Part shown: positions 33,556-42,527 of the stretch, piece by piece
How positions within the stretch are numbered: position 1 is the stretch's first letter
Layout: each line of letters begins with the position of its first letter
From: UKL13-2 sp031414695
GTDB taxonomy: Bacteria > Pseudomonadota > Gammaproteobacteria > Burkholderiales > Usitatibacteraceae
Direction: 5' to 3'
Length of the DNA: 64,000 bases
Assembly: GCA_031414695.1 (NCBI GenBank)
Contig: JANNWG010000076.1
Coordinates: 20,384 to 84,383, forward strand
Position numbers and translations under genes: made by a program
The notes under the pieces: generated by a model
The model's database searches: none
What the model was told of the DNA's origin: nothing
What the model saw: only the letters and a program-made list of their open reading frames with translations

Positions 33556-34677
33556 CTAGCGATCCTCCGCCATGGAGCGTTTTGGCAAGCTCGCCACCAC
33601 ATTGTTAGCGGCACTATTCGATGCAGGCCTTAGCTTCACCACCGGTAATTGCGAAACCGCGCGAGAATCAACCTCATCAATAGCAGGAGTGCTGGCGTTA
33701 ATCATGGCGCTGGCGGCGCTAGTCGCGCTCGGGACAGCGGTAATAGTCGATGTGCTTGCTGATATCGGCGAGGATTTCGCTTCACGATCGCGTTTAGAAA
33801 GCGGCATGCTGCTGACAGTCGCAACCTTAGCAGGGCTTATAGTTGCCGCTACCTCACGTTTTGTTGTATTAGAGAGTGGGGCAACAGTTGCAGCCTGCTT
33901 CAATAACGAGGATTGTGAAGCTGGTGCGCCTACATTGGTAGGATTGGCTACGCCAACTAGCATCTCACGCAGTTCACGTAAATTTTGCTCATGCATCATG
34001 ACATGGTCTTGTAAATCGCGTACACGGGCGAAATGGCGCTCGATTAAGGCTCGCGATTCGAGGGTTGTTTCGGATGCACGAGCTTCATTAGGCAGTGAAG
34101 TTCTCAGCATGCGCATCGCTGGGCTTCTGGCTTGCTCTGCAGCTAACGTATCACGTGCTTCTGTAAACAATTGCTCTTCAGCTTCTATTTCACCTTCCAC
34201 GATACGCCGCTTAACATCTTCTCGGCGTTGCTTTGCCATTGCCGCGGCACTAACACCGCCAGCTTGCGCAATAGTCGAAGGTACTGATGCGGACGTTGCC
34301 GACTTCAGCGCTACGCTGTCAGGCACAGGCAACACGCGCGCGACCGGTGTAGCTACTTCTGATGTCAACGTTGGCGCAGCCGACGTGGGCAATGCGGGGG
34401 ACGCGGGCGTCGCCGCTAAGCTCACTGGCTCATTAATCACCCGCTCTTTAGGTTTTTCGACCTTAACGACCGGCACACCTTGAGACATTGAGAGCGGTGC
34501 TAAGTCAACAGCAACTGCGCCCTTACGTGGCTGATTTGAGTAACTAACCCGCCCTGACTCATCGGTATGTTTAAAAATTGCTTGCGCGGTCGCATTTTCG
34601 ACAAAAACGCCACTTAGCGCGCAAAAAAATATGCTCGTAAGAATAGCTGGTGTCAGTAAAATGCGTTGCAAATTCAT
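33556..34677 (-). CDS. exported DUF4124-domain protein
   Basis: This 373-residue protein from the ATG at 34677 has a signal peptide at about residues 1-32 (cleavage near ATAQA). A DUF4124 domain follows directly (IFKHTDESGRVSYSNQPRKG). The rest is Ala/Ser/Val-rich and low complexity, with a charged helical region at about 165-250 (EAEEQLFTEARDTLAAEQA, RDLQDHVMMHEQNLRELREM). DUF4124 proteins are common between glnA and ntrBC in Betaproteobacteria. The function is unknown. Confidence 0.85.
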   Translation of the reverse strand: MNLQRILLTPAILTSIFFCALSGVFVENATAQAIFKHTDESGRVSYSNQPRKGAVAVDLAPLSMSQGVPVVKVEKPKERVINEPVSLAATPASPALPTSAAPTLTSEVATPVARVLPVPDSVALKSATSASVPSTIAQAGGVSAAAMAKQRREDVKRRIVEGEIEAEEQLFTEARDTLAAEQARSPAMRMLRTSLPNEARASETTLESRALIERHFARVRDLQDHVMMHEQNLRELREMLVGVANPTNVGAPASQSSLLKQAATVAPLSNTTKREVAATISPAKVATVSSMPLSKRDREAKSSPISASTSTITAVPSATSAASAMINASTPAIDEVDSRAVSQLPVVKLRPASNSAANNVVASLPKRSMAEDR

Positions 34678-34802
34678 GGAGATAGCACCGTTTTTTAGCG
34701 CGACTGCGTTGAATTGAGAGGTGATTAGTTTGCGGCTGATGCAACACTTTTTCAATCCAATGGGTAGCGACTTTTGTGGGGAGCGCTACTAGGGATGGGG
34801 TT

Positions 34803-34819
34803 TGCACCATTTTGGTGCG
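34803..34819. promoter_or_regulatory. candidate NtrC binding site downstream of glnA
   Basis: TGCACCATTTTGGTGCG matches the established NtrC dyad (TGCACCA-N3-TGGTGCA) at all but the last base. It lies between the glnA terminator and the DUF4124 gene. No good sigma-54 promoter was found downstream of it on the minus strand. Confidence 0.65.
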
Positions 34820-34865
34820 CTATTTTTTTCTGGTTGAGATGGTTTCTTTACTAATTTCGCCCATG

Positions 34866-34903
34866 AAAAAGGGCAGCTTCCTCACGGAAAGCCGCCCTTT
34901 TTT
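34866..34903. terminator. glnA terminator (bidirectional form)
   Basis: The stem AAAGGGCaGCTTcC pairs with GGAAAGCcGCCCTTT, with A5 on one side and T6 on the other. It starts 25 bases after the glnA stop on the minus strand. Confidence 0.85.
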
Positions 34904-34927
34904 GCAACCTTGAAACTGTCTTAATTC

Positions 34928-36346
34928 TTACGCTGAGTAGTACATATCAAATTCAACTGGATGCGTCGTCATGCGGAAGCGCGTAACTTCTTGCATCTTC
35001 AATTCGATATAGGCGTCAATCATTTCGTTTGAAAACACGCCACCACGGGTTAAGAATTCACGATCTTTATCCAGCGCTTCTAGCGCTTGATCAAGTGATG
35101 AACACACGGTTGGAATCTTGGCATCTTCTTCAGGTGGCAAGTCATACAAGTTTTTGTCAGATGGATCACCAGGGTGAATTTTGTTTTGCACGCCATCTAG
35201 GCCCGCCATCATCATCGCGGCAAACGCTAAATATGGATTAGCCGTAGGATCTGGGAAGCGAACTTCAATACGGCGCGCTTTATCTGATTGCACGTAAGGC
35301 ACGCGAATAGAAGCAGAACGATTACGTGCTGAGTAGGCTAACTTCACTGGCGCTTCAAAGCCTGGAACCAAACGCTTGTAGGAATTAGTACCTGGGTTAG
35401 TAATCGCGTTCAAAGCACGCGCGTGTTTGATAATGCCGCCAATGTAATACAACGCAAAATCGGACAAACCCGCGTAGCCGTCGCCTGCGAAAAGATTTTT
35501 GCCATCTTTCCAAATTGACTGATGCACGTGCATACCAGAGCCGTTATCACCAACGATAGGCTTTGGCATAAATGTGGCTGTTTTGCCATAGCTGTGAGCA
35601 ACATTGAGCACCGCATATTTCAAAATCTGCGTCCAATCGGCGCGCTTGGTCAGCGTTTCAAACTTGGTACCGATTTCGCACTGACCTGCATTGGCAACTT
35701 CATGATGATGGACTTCGACCTCTACACCCATATCTTCAAGTGCCAAACACATGGCAGAGCGAATATCTTGCAATTGATCCACTGGTGGCACAGGGAAATA
35801 ACCGCCCTTAACTGGTGGACGATGGCCTAAATTGCCGCCTTCAAATTTCTCGCCGGTAGACCATGCTGCTTCTTCGGAGAAAACTTTTGCCGAGCAGCCA
35901 GACATATCGACATTCCACTCAACCGAATCAAAAATGAAAAATTCTGGCTCAGGGCCAAAGTAGGCAACGTCACCAATGCCCGTCGATTTCAAATACGCTT
36001 CGGCGCGCTTGGCAAGTGAACGCGGGTCGCGATCATAGCCTTTGCCGGTTGATGGCTCATGCACGTCGCATGAAAGCACCAAGGTGGAGTCATCAAAGAA
36101 TGGGTCAATGAAGGCCGACGTTGCGTCTGGCATCAAAATCATGTCGGAGGCTTCAATGCCTTTCCAACCTGCGATGGAGGAGCCATCAAAGGCGTGGCCT
36201 TCGGTAAATTTTTCTTCGTTAAAGGCTTTTGCAGGAACGGTTACGTGTTGCTCTTTACCTTTAGTATCAGTAAAGCGAAAATCAACAAACTTAACGTCGT
36301 GGTCTTTAACCATTTTGAAAACATCTGATACACCAGTGGCTGCCAT
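34928..36346 (-). CDS. glnA: glutamine synthetase type I
   Basis: This 472-residue enzyme has a beta-grasp N-terminal region (DVKFVDFRFTDTKGKEQHV, FDGSSIAGWKGI) and catalytic-domain motifs YFGPEPEFFIFDS, ATFMPKPIVGDNGSGMHVHQS and KRLVPGFEAPV. The adenylylation Tyr is in KNLYDLPPEED. It assimilates ammonia into glutamine and is inactivated by GlnE-type adenylylation in bacteria with this motif. Upstream are a sigma-54 promoter and two NtrC sites. Confidence 0.98.
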   Translation of the reverse strand: MAATGVSDVFKMVKDHDVKFVDFRFTDTKGKEQHVTVPAKAFNEEKFTEGHAFDGSSIAGWKGIEASDMILMPDATSAFIDPFFDDSTLVLSCDVHEPSTGKGYDRDPRSLAKRAEAYLKSTGIGDVAYFGPEPEFFIFDSVEWNVDMSGCSAKVFSEEAAWSTGEKFEGGNLGHRPPVKGGYFPVPPVDQLQDIRSAMCLALEDMGVEVEVHHHEVANAGQCEIGTKFETLTKRADWTQILKYAVLNVAHSYGKTATFMPKPIVGDNGSGMHVHQSIWKDGKNLFAGDGYAGLSDFALYYIGGIIKHARALNAITNPGTNSYKRLVPGFEAPVKLAYSARNRSASIRVPYVQSDKARRIEVRFPDPTANPYLAFAAMMMAGLDGVQNKIHPGDPSDKNLYDLPPEEDAKIPTVCSSLDQALEALDKDREFLTRGGVFSNEMIDAYIELKMQEVTRFRMTTHPVEFDMYYSA

Positions 36347-36387
36347 ACAATTCTCCTGAGTTGGGTTTAATCTTGAGTGAAACTATC

Positions 36388-36403
36388 AGCACAAAACATG
36401 CCA
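36388..36403 (-). promoter_or_regulatory. sigma-54 promoter of glnA
   Basis: On the minus strand TGGCATGTTTTGTGCT fits the -24/-12 consensus TGGCACG-N4-TTGCW at all but two positions, with the GG and GC doublets correctly spaced. It lies about 42 bases upstream of the glnA ATG. Confidence 0.75.
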
Positions 36404-36465
36404 CACATTAAACATGGCGTAATGCACTGAATTAAAACAATTTATCGCTGTTACGGAATATAACG

Positions 36466-36482
36466 TGCACCAAAATAAGGCA
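36466..36482 (-). promoter_or_regulatory. NtrC enhancer site 1 of glnA
   Basis: On the minus strand TGCCTTATTTTGGTGCA has a perfect right half (TGGTGCA) and a partial left half. It lies about 80 bases upstream of the sigma-54 promoter, the usual enhancer position. Confidence 0.65.
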
Positions 36483-36495
36483 ATTAAATCAACAT

Positions 36496-36512
36496 CGCAC
36501 CAAAACTAAGCG
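36496..36512 (-). promoter_or_regulatory. NtrC enhancer site 2 of glnA
   Basis: On the minus strand CGCTTAGTTTTGGTGCG has a good right half (TGGTGCG) and a weak left half. Its centre is 30 bases from site 1, about three helical turns, which favours cooperative binding on one DNA face. Confidence 0.55.
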
Positions 36513-36584
36513 CCTTAGAAATATTTATTGTCAGAGCCAGTTTGACACACATCCTCTTCGCAAAATTTCGTTGTAGTAGAAAAA

Positions 36585-37415
36585 ATGACTGATCACTACG
36601 CCGTTATCGGCAACCCTATCGCGCACTCAAAATCGCCTGACATTCATGCTGAATTTGCACGGCAATGTGGCCATGCCATCTCCTATTCGCGACTGTTGGC
36701 GCCTCTGGATGGATTTCGCAAAACAGTCGAGACCTTCCGTCATTCAGGCGCTGCGGGCGTGAATGTTACCTTGCCATTTAAGGTAGAAGCATTTAACTAC
36801 GCCACCACGCCAAGTGCGCGCGCTAGCGCAGCCGGTGCTGCTAATACCTTGCATTTTCTGGATGATGCAATCATCGCGGACAACACCGACGGCATTGGTC
36901 TCACCCGCGATATTCGCCGTAATTTGCAGCGAACCATTTCAGGCAAACGTATTTTGCTGCTAGGCGCAGGTGGCGCTGCGCGTGGTGTAATCGGTGCACT
37001 ACTTGATGAAACGCCGGACTCGCTTACGGTAGCAAATCGCACCTATGAAAAAGCGCTGGCGTTGGTTGAACCCTACGTCAACACTACCAACACCACATTT
37101 GTGGCGTCGCCAATGACCAATTTAGGCGAAGCGCAATTTGATATTGTGATTAACGCCACCTCGGCGAGCATACAAAATAGCGCGCTTAATTTGCCGCCAA
37201 ACCTATTTGCCGCCGATAGCCTCGCCTACGACATGATGTATGGCAAAGGTGTAACCAACTTTATGGCCGAAGCAGCCCGGCAGGGTTCGATAACCTGTGA
37301 CGGCTTGGGGATGTTGGTCGAGCAGGCGGCAGAGGCATTTTATGTCTGGCGCGGCGTAATGCCACAAACTGCGGGAATCATCTCAGCAATGCGTAACGCT
37401 GCCAAATCAACATGA
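36585..37415 (+). CDS. aroE: shikimate dehydrogenase
   Basis: This 276-residue enzyme has the N-terminal substrate motif YAVIGNPIAHSKSPDIH, the catalytic Lys in NVTLPFKVEAF, NTDGIGL, the NADP loop LLLGAGGAARGVIGALL, and ANRTYEKA. It reduces 3-dehydroshikimate in aromatic amino acid synthesis. It is divergent from glnA and its stop overlaps mtgA (ATGA). Confidence 0.96.
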   Translation: MTDHYAVIGNPIAHSKSPDIHAEFARQCGHAISYSRLLAPLDGFRKTVETFRHSGAAGVNVTLPFKVEAFNYATTPSARASAAGAANTLHFLDDAIIADNTDGIGLTRDIRRNLQRTISGKRILLLGAGGAARGVIGALLDETPDSLTVANRTYEKALALVEPYVNTTNTTFVASPMTNLGEAQFDIVINATSASIQNSALNLPPNLFAADSLAYDMMYGKGVTNFMAEAARQGSITCDGLGMLVEQAAEAFYVWRGVMPQTAGIISAMRNAAKST

Positions 37416-38119
37416 TACGCAAACTATTCAAGTGGCTAGGCTTATTTGCCGCTGCACTGTTAGTTTTATTTTTAGCCTACCAAGGGATGGTCTTTGCTAA
37501 GCTGCTTTGGTGGCGCGACCATGCGCCTGAAATGACCGCCTTTATGCAAGCCAGACTCGACGTCATGCGCGAAACTAAACCCGACGCGAAACTCAAGCAA
37601 GTGTGGGTAGCTCATTCAAAAATATCGAATAATTTGAAACGCGCAATACTCACCGCGGAAGACGATAAATTTCTCGATCACGACGGCTTTGATTGGGAAG
37701 GCATTCAAAAGGCAATTGAAAAAAACGAAAAGCGCGGTAAGGTCGTCGCTGGCGGCTCGACGATTTCGCAGCAGCTGGCCAAAAATTTATTTTTATCTGG
37801 CGCGCGTTCTTTTGCCCGCAAAGGGCAAGAAGCCATCATCACGGTCATGATGGAAACCGCGCTCGATAAAGAGCGCATTTTAGAAATTTACTTAAACGTC
37901 ATTGAGTGGGGCGATGGCGTGTTTGGTGCGGAAGCGGCAGCGCGTTATTACTTCGGCGTATCTGCCGCAAATTTATCCGCCTACCAAGCAGCAAAACTCG
38001 CCGCAATGGTGCCGCGCCCACGCTTTTATGACCGCAATCGTAACGCACCGTATTTACTTAAGCGCACCGACATCATCTTAGGACGAATGCATCAGGCACA
38101 GCTTCCTAACGGCAAGTAA
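37412..38119 (+). CDS. mtgA: monofunctional peptidoglycan glycosyltransferase
   Basis: This 235-residue GT51 enzyme has one N-terminal TM helix (about 8-28) and family motifs ILTAEDDKFLDHDGFDWEGI with the catalytic Glu, GGSTISQQLAKNLFL, KERILEIYLNVIEWG and GVFGAEAAARYYFG. It polymerises lipid II without a transpeptidase domain. It is translationally coupled to aroE, a pairing common in Proteobacteria. Confidence 0.96.
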   Translation: MIRKLFKWLGLFAAALLVLFLAYQGMVFAKLLWWRDHAPEMTAFMQARLDVMRETKPDAKLKQVWVAHSKISNNLKRAILTAEDDKFLDHDGFDWEGIQKAIEKNEKRGKVVAGGSTISQQLAKNLFLSGARSFARKGQEAIITVMMETALDKERILEIYLNVIEWGDGVFGAEAAARYYFGVSAANLSAYQAAKLAAMVPRPRFYDRNRNAPYLLKRTDIILGRMHQAQLPNGK

Positions 38120-38135
38120 AAAAATAGTAAACTCT

Positions 38136-38187
38136 AATAAGCGCGGGCATTTTCGAGCAAAAATGCTTGGAAATAGCCACTAATTAA
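38136..38187 (+). repeat. dispersed palindromic repeat, copy D
   Basis: AATAAGCGCGGGCATTTTCG, then AGCAAAAATGCTTGGAAATA and GCCACTAATT. It lies between convergent mtgA and waaA. The hairpin AGCAaaaATGCT forms its centre. Confidence 0.7.
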
Positions 38188-39491
38188 TCACTTTTAGCTT
38201 TTGCCGCTATTTCAGCGATAGTGCGCTCAGTTGCCCCACGGTGGGCAGCAGCAAAGTGTTTTGCGTTCTCGCCCATCTCGGCTAATTTGATTTTGTCGGT
38301 CAGGAGCGATTTTGCGGTTTCTATCGCAGACTTAACATTGCTGACTTGAATGAGTGCATTGGCTTCTTTGGCGCGCGCGACAGCATCGCTAAAATTAAAA
38401 GTCGATGGGCCAATGATGACGGGCTTGGCAAGTGCCGCAGCTTCTATTAAATTTTGTCCGCCGAGAGGTTGGAAACTGCCGCCAATAATGGCAAGGTCGC
38501 ACATGGCGTAATAAGCCTGCATTTCGCCCATCGAATCACCAAGCAGAACGTCTGCTCGCACAAAGGATTCGCTAAGATGACTGTCTTGTAATTGACTGCG
38601 GCGAATGACGGCTAACCCGTTACTTTCAAGCCGTACACACACATCATCAAAACGCGAGGGATGGCGCGGCACAACAACCAAGAGCGGCTTATTGAGCCAC
38701 TCAGGTGAGCGCCCCGCAATGCGCTGAAATTGCTCAACCAACATGTGCTCTTCATTATCTCGAGTGCTGGCAAGTAATAAGACGGCGCGACCATTTAAGC
38801 CAGCACGCCATTTAGCGCCGCGCGTGACGGCGTCATCATCAATCGTCAAATCAAATTTCATATTGCCGGTGATGTCCACTTGCTTCACACCAAGCGCACG
38901 AAATCGCGCTGCATCGTTGGACGATTGCGCTAACACGCATACCAATGACTGCAATGCACTGCTCGCCAGCGCGCGAATGGGCAACAATTTAGCGTAACGC
39001 TGATAAGATCTTTCAGATAACCGCGCGTTAACTAAAAAACTCGGCACGTTGAGACGGCGTGCGCTGGCGATTAAATTTGGCCATAGCTCTGTTTCCATGA
39101 TGATGAGCATAGCTGGCTGAATTCGCTTCATCACGTGACGCATTGCCCACGCTAAATCGTATGGCAAATACGCCACAAAAAGACCTTCGCCGAAGAGCTC
39201 ACGTGCAGTTCGCCGACCGGTTGGTGTCATGCACGTTAGCAAAATTGCTCGCTGGGGGAAAGCTGCGCGCAATTGCTCAATAAGGGGCACTGCAGCCCGC
39301 ACTTCACCAACTGAAACGGCGTGTATCCAGACTACGCCGCGCTGCCCCTTAATGATGTCACCAAACCCAAGGCCAAATCGCTCGCTAATATGGAGTCGAT
39401 AACCTGGCTCAACCCTACCGCGCCACCACAGTCGTACGATTATTAGCGGAAGCGCTAGATGGAATAAAATGCTGTATAAAAAACGCCACAT
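38184..39491 (-). CDS. waaA: 3-deoxy-D-manno-octulosonic acid transferase
   Basis: This 435-residue GT30 protein has an N-terminal membrane anchor. Its patterns are GYRLHISERFGLG, VWIHAVSVGEVRAAVPLI, METELWPNLI and GGSFQPLGGQNLIEAAALAKPVIIGPSTFNF. It transfers Kdo to lipid A precursor at the inner membrane. The ATG overlaps the waaC stop by one base. Confidence 0.95.
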   Translation of the reverse strand: MWRFLYSILFHLALPLIIVRLWWRGRVEPGYRLHISERFGLGFGDIIKGQRGVVWIHAVSVGEVRAAVPLIEQLRAAFPQRAILLTCMTPTGRRTARELFGEGLFVAYLPYDLAWAMRHVMKRIQPAMLIIMETELWPNLIASARRLNVPSFLVNARLSERSYQRYAKLLPIRALASSALQSLVCVLAQSSNDAARFRALGVKQVDITGNMKFDLTIDDDAVTRGAKWRAGLNGRAVLLLASTRDNEEHMLVEQFQRIAGRSPEWLNKPLLVVVPRHPSRFDDVCVRLESNGLAVIRRSQLQDSHLSESFVRADVLLGDSMGEMQAYYAMCDLAIIGGSFQPLGGQNLIEAAALAKPVIIGPSTFNFSDAVARAKEANALIQVSNVKSAIETAKSLLTDKIKLAEMGENAKHFAAAHRGATERTIAEIAAKAKSD

Positions 39492-40459
39492 TATTGGCTC
39501 GATTTCAGCGCGGCAATGACATCCTCAACAGCAACTGCCGCGCTATTTTGGCGGGTACCGCCACCGAAATTTACCACCTTGCTATTTGCATCTGCATAAA
39601 GCCCTGTTAAGGCTGGTGACGTGGTGAGATAGATACCGATCGTTGGACGATTAAGGGCAACTGCCAAATGCGTCAAGCCCGTATCAACGCCTACAACTTG
39701 TGTTGCGGCAGCGAGCATGGCAGTTGTTTCAGGTAGCGGCAATGCGTTAATTGCGCGGGCGCTGTCGAGCTGCTTGGCAATAGTCAAACTAATCGCGTAT
39801 TCGCTGGCATTTCCAGACGGCAGCAGCACCGTAACGCCATCACGATTTAACGCGCGACCAAGTGCCACCCAAGCTGGTATTGGCCATGTTTTGTCAGCAC
39901 GGCTGGTCGCGTGCAGCAGCACGGCATAGGGTGGATTTGGCGGATTTGAATTGGTTGCAAATGCCATATTTAGGCCGTAATCGCAGCCTGTCGGCATTGT
40001 GTAGCCAAGTGCCGCCGCCGCCAGCATACGGTTGCGCTGCACCGCATGATTGCTCAGCGCGACTCGATATTGATGTTGATACCAACGGGTTGCAAACGGC
40101 TCGCGAATGGAATTTTTATCAAAGCCCGCGATATTGCCAGTTGCCCAATTTGCCATTAGGGCACTTTTAACCAGCCCTTGCGTGTCGATAATCAGGTCAT
40201 AGCGCTCACCTGCGAGTGCCGCTTTGTCATCAAATAATTGCGCGTAATTACGCGGCTGCCACCACTTTTTTTTGAGTGCGCGTAAATGGATTGGTAAAAC
40301 GCGGCGCACCTCAGGGTGAAGCGCCACCAAACTCGCATAGGTTGCGTCTGTCGCCCAGTCGATTACGGCGTGTGGGAACGCGCGCCGTATATCCGTCGCA
40401 ACTGGAAAATTGTGAATCACATCGCCAAGCGAGGAAAGTTTAACAAGCAAAATTTGCAT
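39491..40459 (-). CDS. waaC: lipopolysaccharide heptosyltransferase I
   Basis: This 322-residue GT9 protein has an N-terminal LVKLSSLGDVIHNFPVATDI, DWATDATYASLVALHP, IIDTQGLVKSALMA, and the C-terminal GVDTGLTHLAVALNRPTIGIY that binds ADP-heptose. It adds the first heptose to Kdo in the LPS inner core. Together with waaA it forms a two-gene unit, divergent from the next glycosyltransferase. Confidence 0.94.
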   Translation of the reverse strand: MQILLVKLSSLGDVIHNFPVATDIRRAFPHAVIDWATDATYASLVALHPEVRRVLPIHLRALKKKWWQPRNYAQLFDDKAALAGERYDLIIDTQGLVKSALMANWATGNIAGFDKNSIREPFATRWYQHQYRVALSNHAVQRNRMLAAAALGYTMPTGCDYGLNMAFATNSNPPNPPYAVLLHATSRADKTWPIPAWVALGRALNRDGVTVLLPSGNASEYAISLTIAKQLDSARAINALPLPETTAMLAAATQVVGVDTGLTHLAVALNRPTIGIYLTTSPALTGLYADANSKVVNFGGGTRQNSAAVAVEDVIAALKSSQ

Positions 40460-40511
40460 GTCGTTATTTTACGCTGGCGATTGCTGGTTAATGCATCGTA
40501 GAATCTTGTTC

Positions 40512-41324
40512 ATGTCTGACGTTAAACCCATATCGATGCAAAAACTCCCCGTTTCGGTTTGTATCATCGCTAAAAACGCGGCGAGTCAAATTGGTGCGTT
40601 AATCGACTCGGTGGCATTTGCTGACGAAGTGTTGGTTATAGACTCTGATTCCACCGATGATACCCAAACACTTGCCGCCAAGATGGGCGCTAAGGTTATT
40701 GTGCAGCCATGGCTCGGCTTCGGCAAACAAAAACAATTCGCGGTGACGGCCGCCAAAAACGACTGGGTGTTATGCCTCGATGTGGATGAGCGCGTTACAC
40801 CCGCACTGGCGGCAAGTATTGCGCAGATAATTGCGAAACCGACCAACCAAGCCTATCGTTGTCGCCGTCGCAATCGCTTTTTAGGCCGCTGGCTTGCGCA
40901 TGGCGAAGGGTATCCTGATTGGTCATTGCGATTATTTAACCGCCAAGCAGCAAGCTGGAGCAACGATCCTGTGCATGAAACAGTCATCACCACGGCTACC
41001 GTTGGTGTACTGGATGGCGATCTCTTGCATGAGTCAGCGGAAGATATCACCACTTATTTGCAAAAACAGAATCGCTATTCTTCGTTACATGCGGATGCGC
41101 TATACGCGCAGGGGCTACGTGCTGGTTACGCGAAATTATTTTTAAGCCCACTTGCGCGCTTTATTAAATTTTATTTTGCACGACGCGGTTTTCTTGATGG
41201 CGGCCCGGGTTTCGCGCATATCGCAATAGGCTGCTTCGCTGCGTTTGCCAAGTATGCGAAATTAATAGAGCTCGCCCTCAAGTCACCTGAGGAGAGCGAA
41301 GTTGACAAAGAATCAAAACACTAG
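40512..41324 (+). CDS. GT2 glycosyltransferase, LPS core type (WaaE/KdtX-like)
   Basis: This protein of about 270 residues has a GT-A fold: VSVCIIAKNAASQIGALIDS, DSDSTDDTQTLA, LCLDVDERVTP (DxD-like) and YPDWSLRLFNRQAASWSNDP with VHETV. The pattern with a C-terminal hydrophobic segment matches core beta-glucosyl/heptosyl transferases of the WaaE/KdtX group. I chose the ATG at 40512. An upstream TTG in frame overlaps the waaC start on the other strand. It sits beside waaC-waaA, supporting a core-assembly role. Confidence 0.85.
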   Translation: MSDVKPISMQKLPVSVCIIAKNAASQIGALIDSVAFADEVLVIDSDSTDDTQTLAAKMGAKVIVQPWLGFGKQKQFAVTAAKNDWVLCLDVDERVTPALAASIAQIIAKPTNQAYRCRRRNRFLGRWLAHGEGYPDWSLRLFNRQAASWSNDPVHETVITTATVGVLDGDLLHESAEDITTYLQKQNRYSSLHADALYAQGLRAGYAKLFLSPLARFIKFYFARRGFLDGGPGFAHIAIGCFAAFAKYAKLIELALKSPEESEVDKESKH

Positions 41325-41327
41325 AAT

Positions 41328-41385
41328 TGGCGGACATTTTCAACAATATATTGCTGAAAACGAACACCAATAAACGAGTTTTAAC
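41328..41385 (+). repeat. dispersed palindromic repeat, copy E
   Basis: TTGGCGGACATTTTCAACAA, centre TATATTGCTG, then AAAACGAACACCAATAAACG and AGTTTT. It shares the AATAAACGA outer end with copies A and C. It lies between the core glycosyltransferase and rmlB. Confidence 0.65.
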
Positions 41386-41462
41386 GTTTAACTAATTTCA
41401 TCGAATAGCGGCCAATAGGCGAACACTGCTAAAATTCAGCTTTCTATTTTTATCAACACATC

Positions 41463-42527
41463 ATGATTATCGTCACAGGCGGGGCTGGCTTTATTGGCTC
41501 AAATTTTATTCGCGACTGGATGTCACACTCGAGCGAGCCTGTTATTAACTTAGATAAGCTGACCTATGCTGGTAACTTACAGTCGTTAGCAGATGTGGCG
41601 GAACGCGCTCAATATCGTTTCGTGCAGGCCGATATTGGAGATAGAGCGGTGATGGATGCATTGCTGAGCGAGACCCGTCCGCGCGCCATTGTTAATTTCG
41701 CCGCTGAGAGCCATGTTGATCGCTCAATTGCAGGGGCGGGTGAATTTATCGCCACCAATGTGGTGGGCACCTTTAATTTGCTTGAAGCCACGCGCTTTTA
41801 TTTTGCAACACTCACTGATGCGGAGAAAACTGCATTTCGCTTCTTACATGTATCGACCGATGAAGTGTATGGCTCACTAAGCATGGAGGATGCGGCCTTC
41901 ACCGAAACGCATACTTACGCGCCCAACAGCCCTTATTCAGCGTCTAAAGCAGCATCAGACCATTTAGTCCGCGCCCACCATCACACCTATGGCATGCCAG
42001 TCTTAACAACGAATTGCTCCAACAATTACGGGCCTTATCATTTCCCTGAAAAACTTATTCCGCTGATGATTACCCATGCGCTTACCGGCAAGGCACTGCC
42101 CGTTTATGGCGACGGTAAAAATGTGCGCGATTGGCTTTACGTGACAGATCATTGCTGCGCGATTCGGCTGGTATTGGAGAGCGGCCGCATTGGTGAAACT
42201 TATAATATTGGTGGCCGCAATGAGCGCAATAATTTAGAAGTGGTACATGCCATTTGTGACACATTGGATAAAGTAAAACCCCGTCAAGATGGGGCTTCAT
42301 ATCGCACGCAAATTCAATTTGTAAAAGATCGCCCGGGCCATGACAGACGCTATGCGATTGACGCAACAAAATTAGAGAACGAGCTTGGCTGGCGCGCCAG
42401 CGAAGATTTTGAAAGCGGCTTGGAAAAAACCATTCGCTGGTATTTAAATAACCAAGCTTGGATTGATGGTGTAACTACCGGACAATATCGCGACTGGATT
42501 AATCAACAATATAGGACCGCCGCATGA
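41463..42527 (+). CDS. rfbB: dTDP-glucose 4,6-dehydratase
   Basis: This 354-residue extended SDR has an N-terminal TGGAGFIGSNFIRDWM, AAESHVDRSI, VSTDEVYGSL, catalytic YSASKAASDHLVRA and NCSNNYGPYHFPEKLIPLMI. It forms dTDP-4-keto-6-deoxyglucose, the branch point for rhamnose and for amino sugars. It is first in a tightly overlapping operon that runs to about 50 kb. Confidence 0.97.
   Translation: MIIVTGGAGFIGSNFIRDWMSHSSEPVINLDKLTYAGNLQSLADVAERAQYRFVQADIGDRAVMDALLSETRPRAIVNFAAESHVDRSIAGAGEFIATNVVGTFNLLEATRFYFATLTDAEKTAFRFLHVSTDEVYGSLSMEDAAFTETHTYAPNSPYSASKAASDHLVRAHHHTYGMPVLTTNCSNNYGPYHFPEKLIPLMITHALTGKALPVYGDGKNVRDWLYVTDHCCAIRLVLESGRIGETYNIGGRNERNNLEVVHAICDTLDKVKPRQDGASYRTQIQFVKDRPGHDRRYAIDATKLENELGWRASEDFESGLEKTIRWYLNNQAWIDGVTTGQYRDWINQQYRTAA

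Noticed and set aside
33572..34483. 303-codon frame on the plus strand opposite the DUF4124 gene
   Set aside because: Its Ala/Ser/Thr-rich sequence mirrors the low-complexity minus-strand gene, which has a signal peptide and a real domain.
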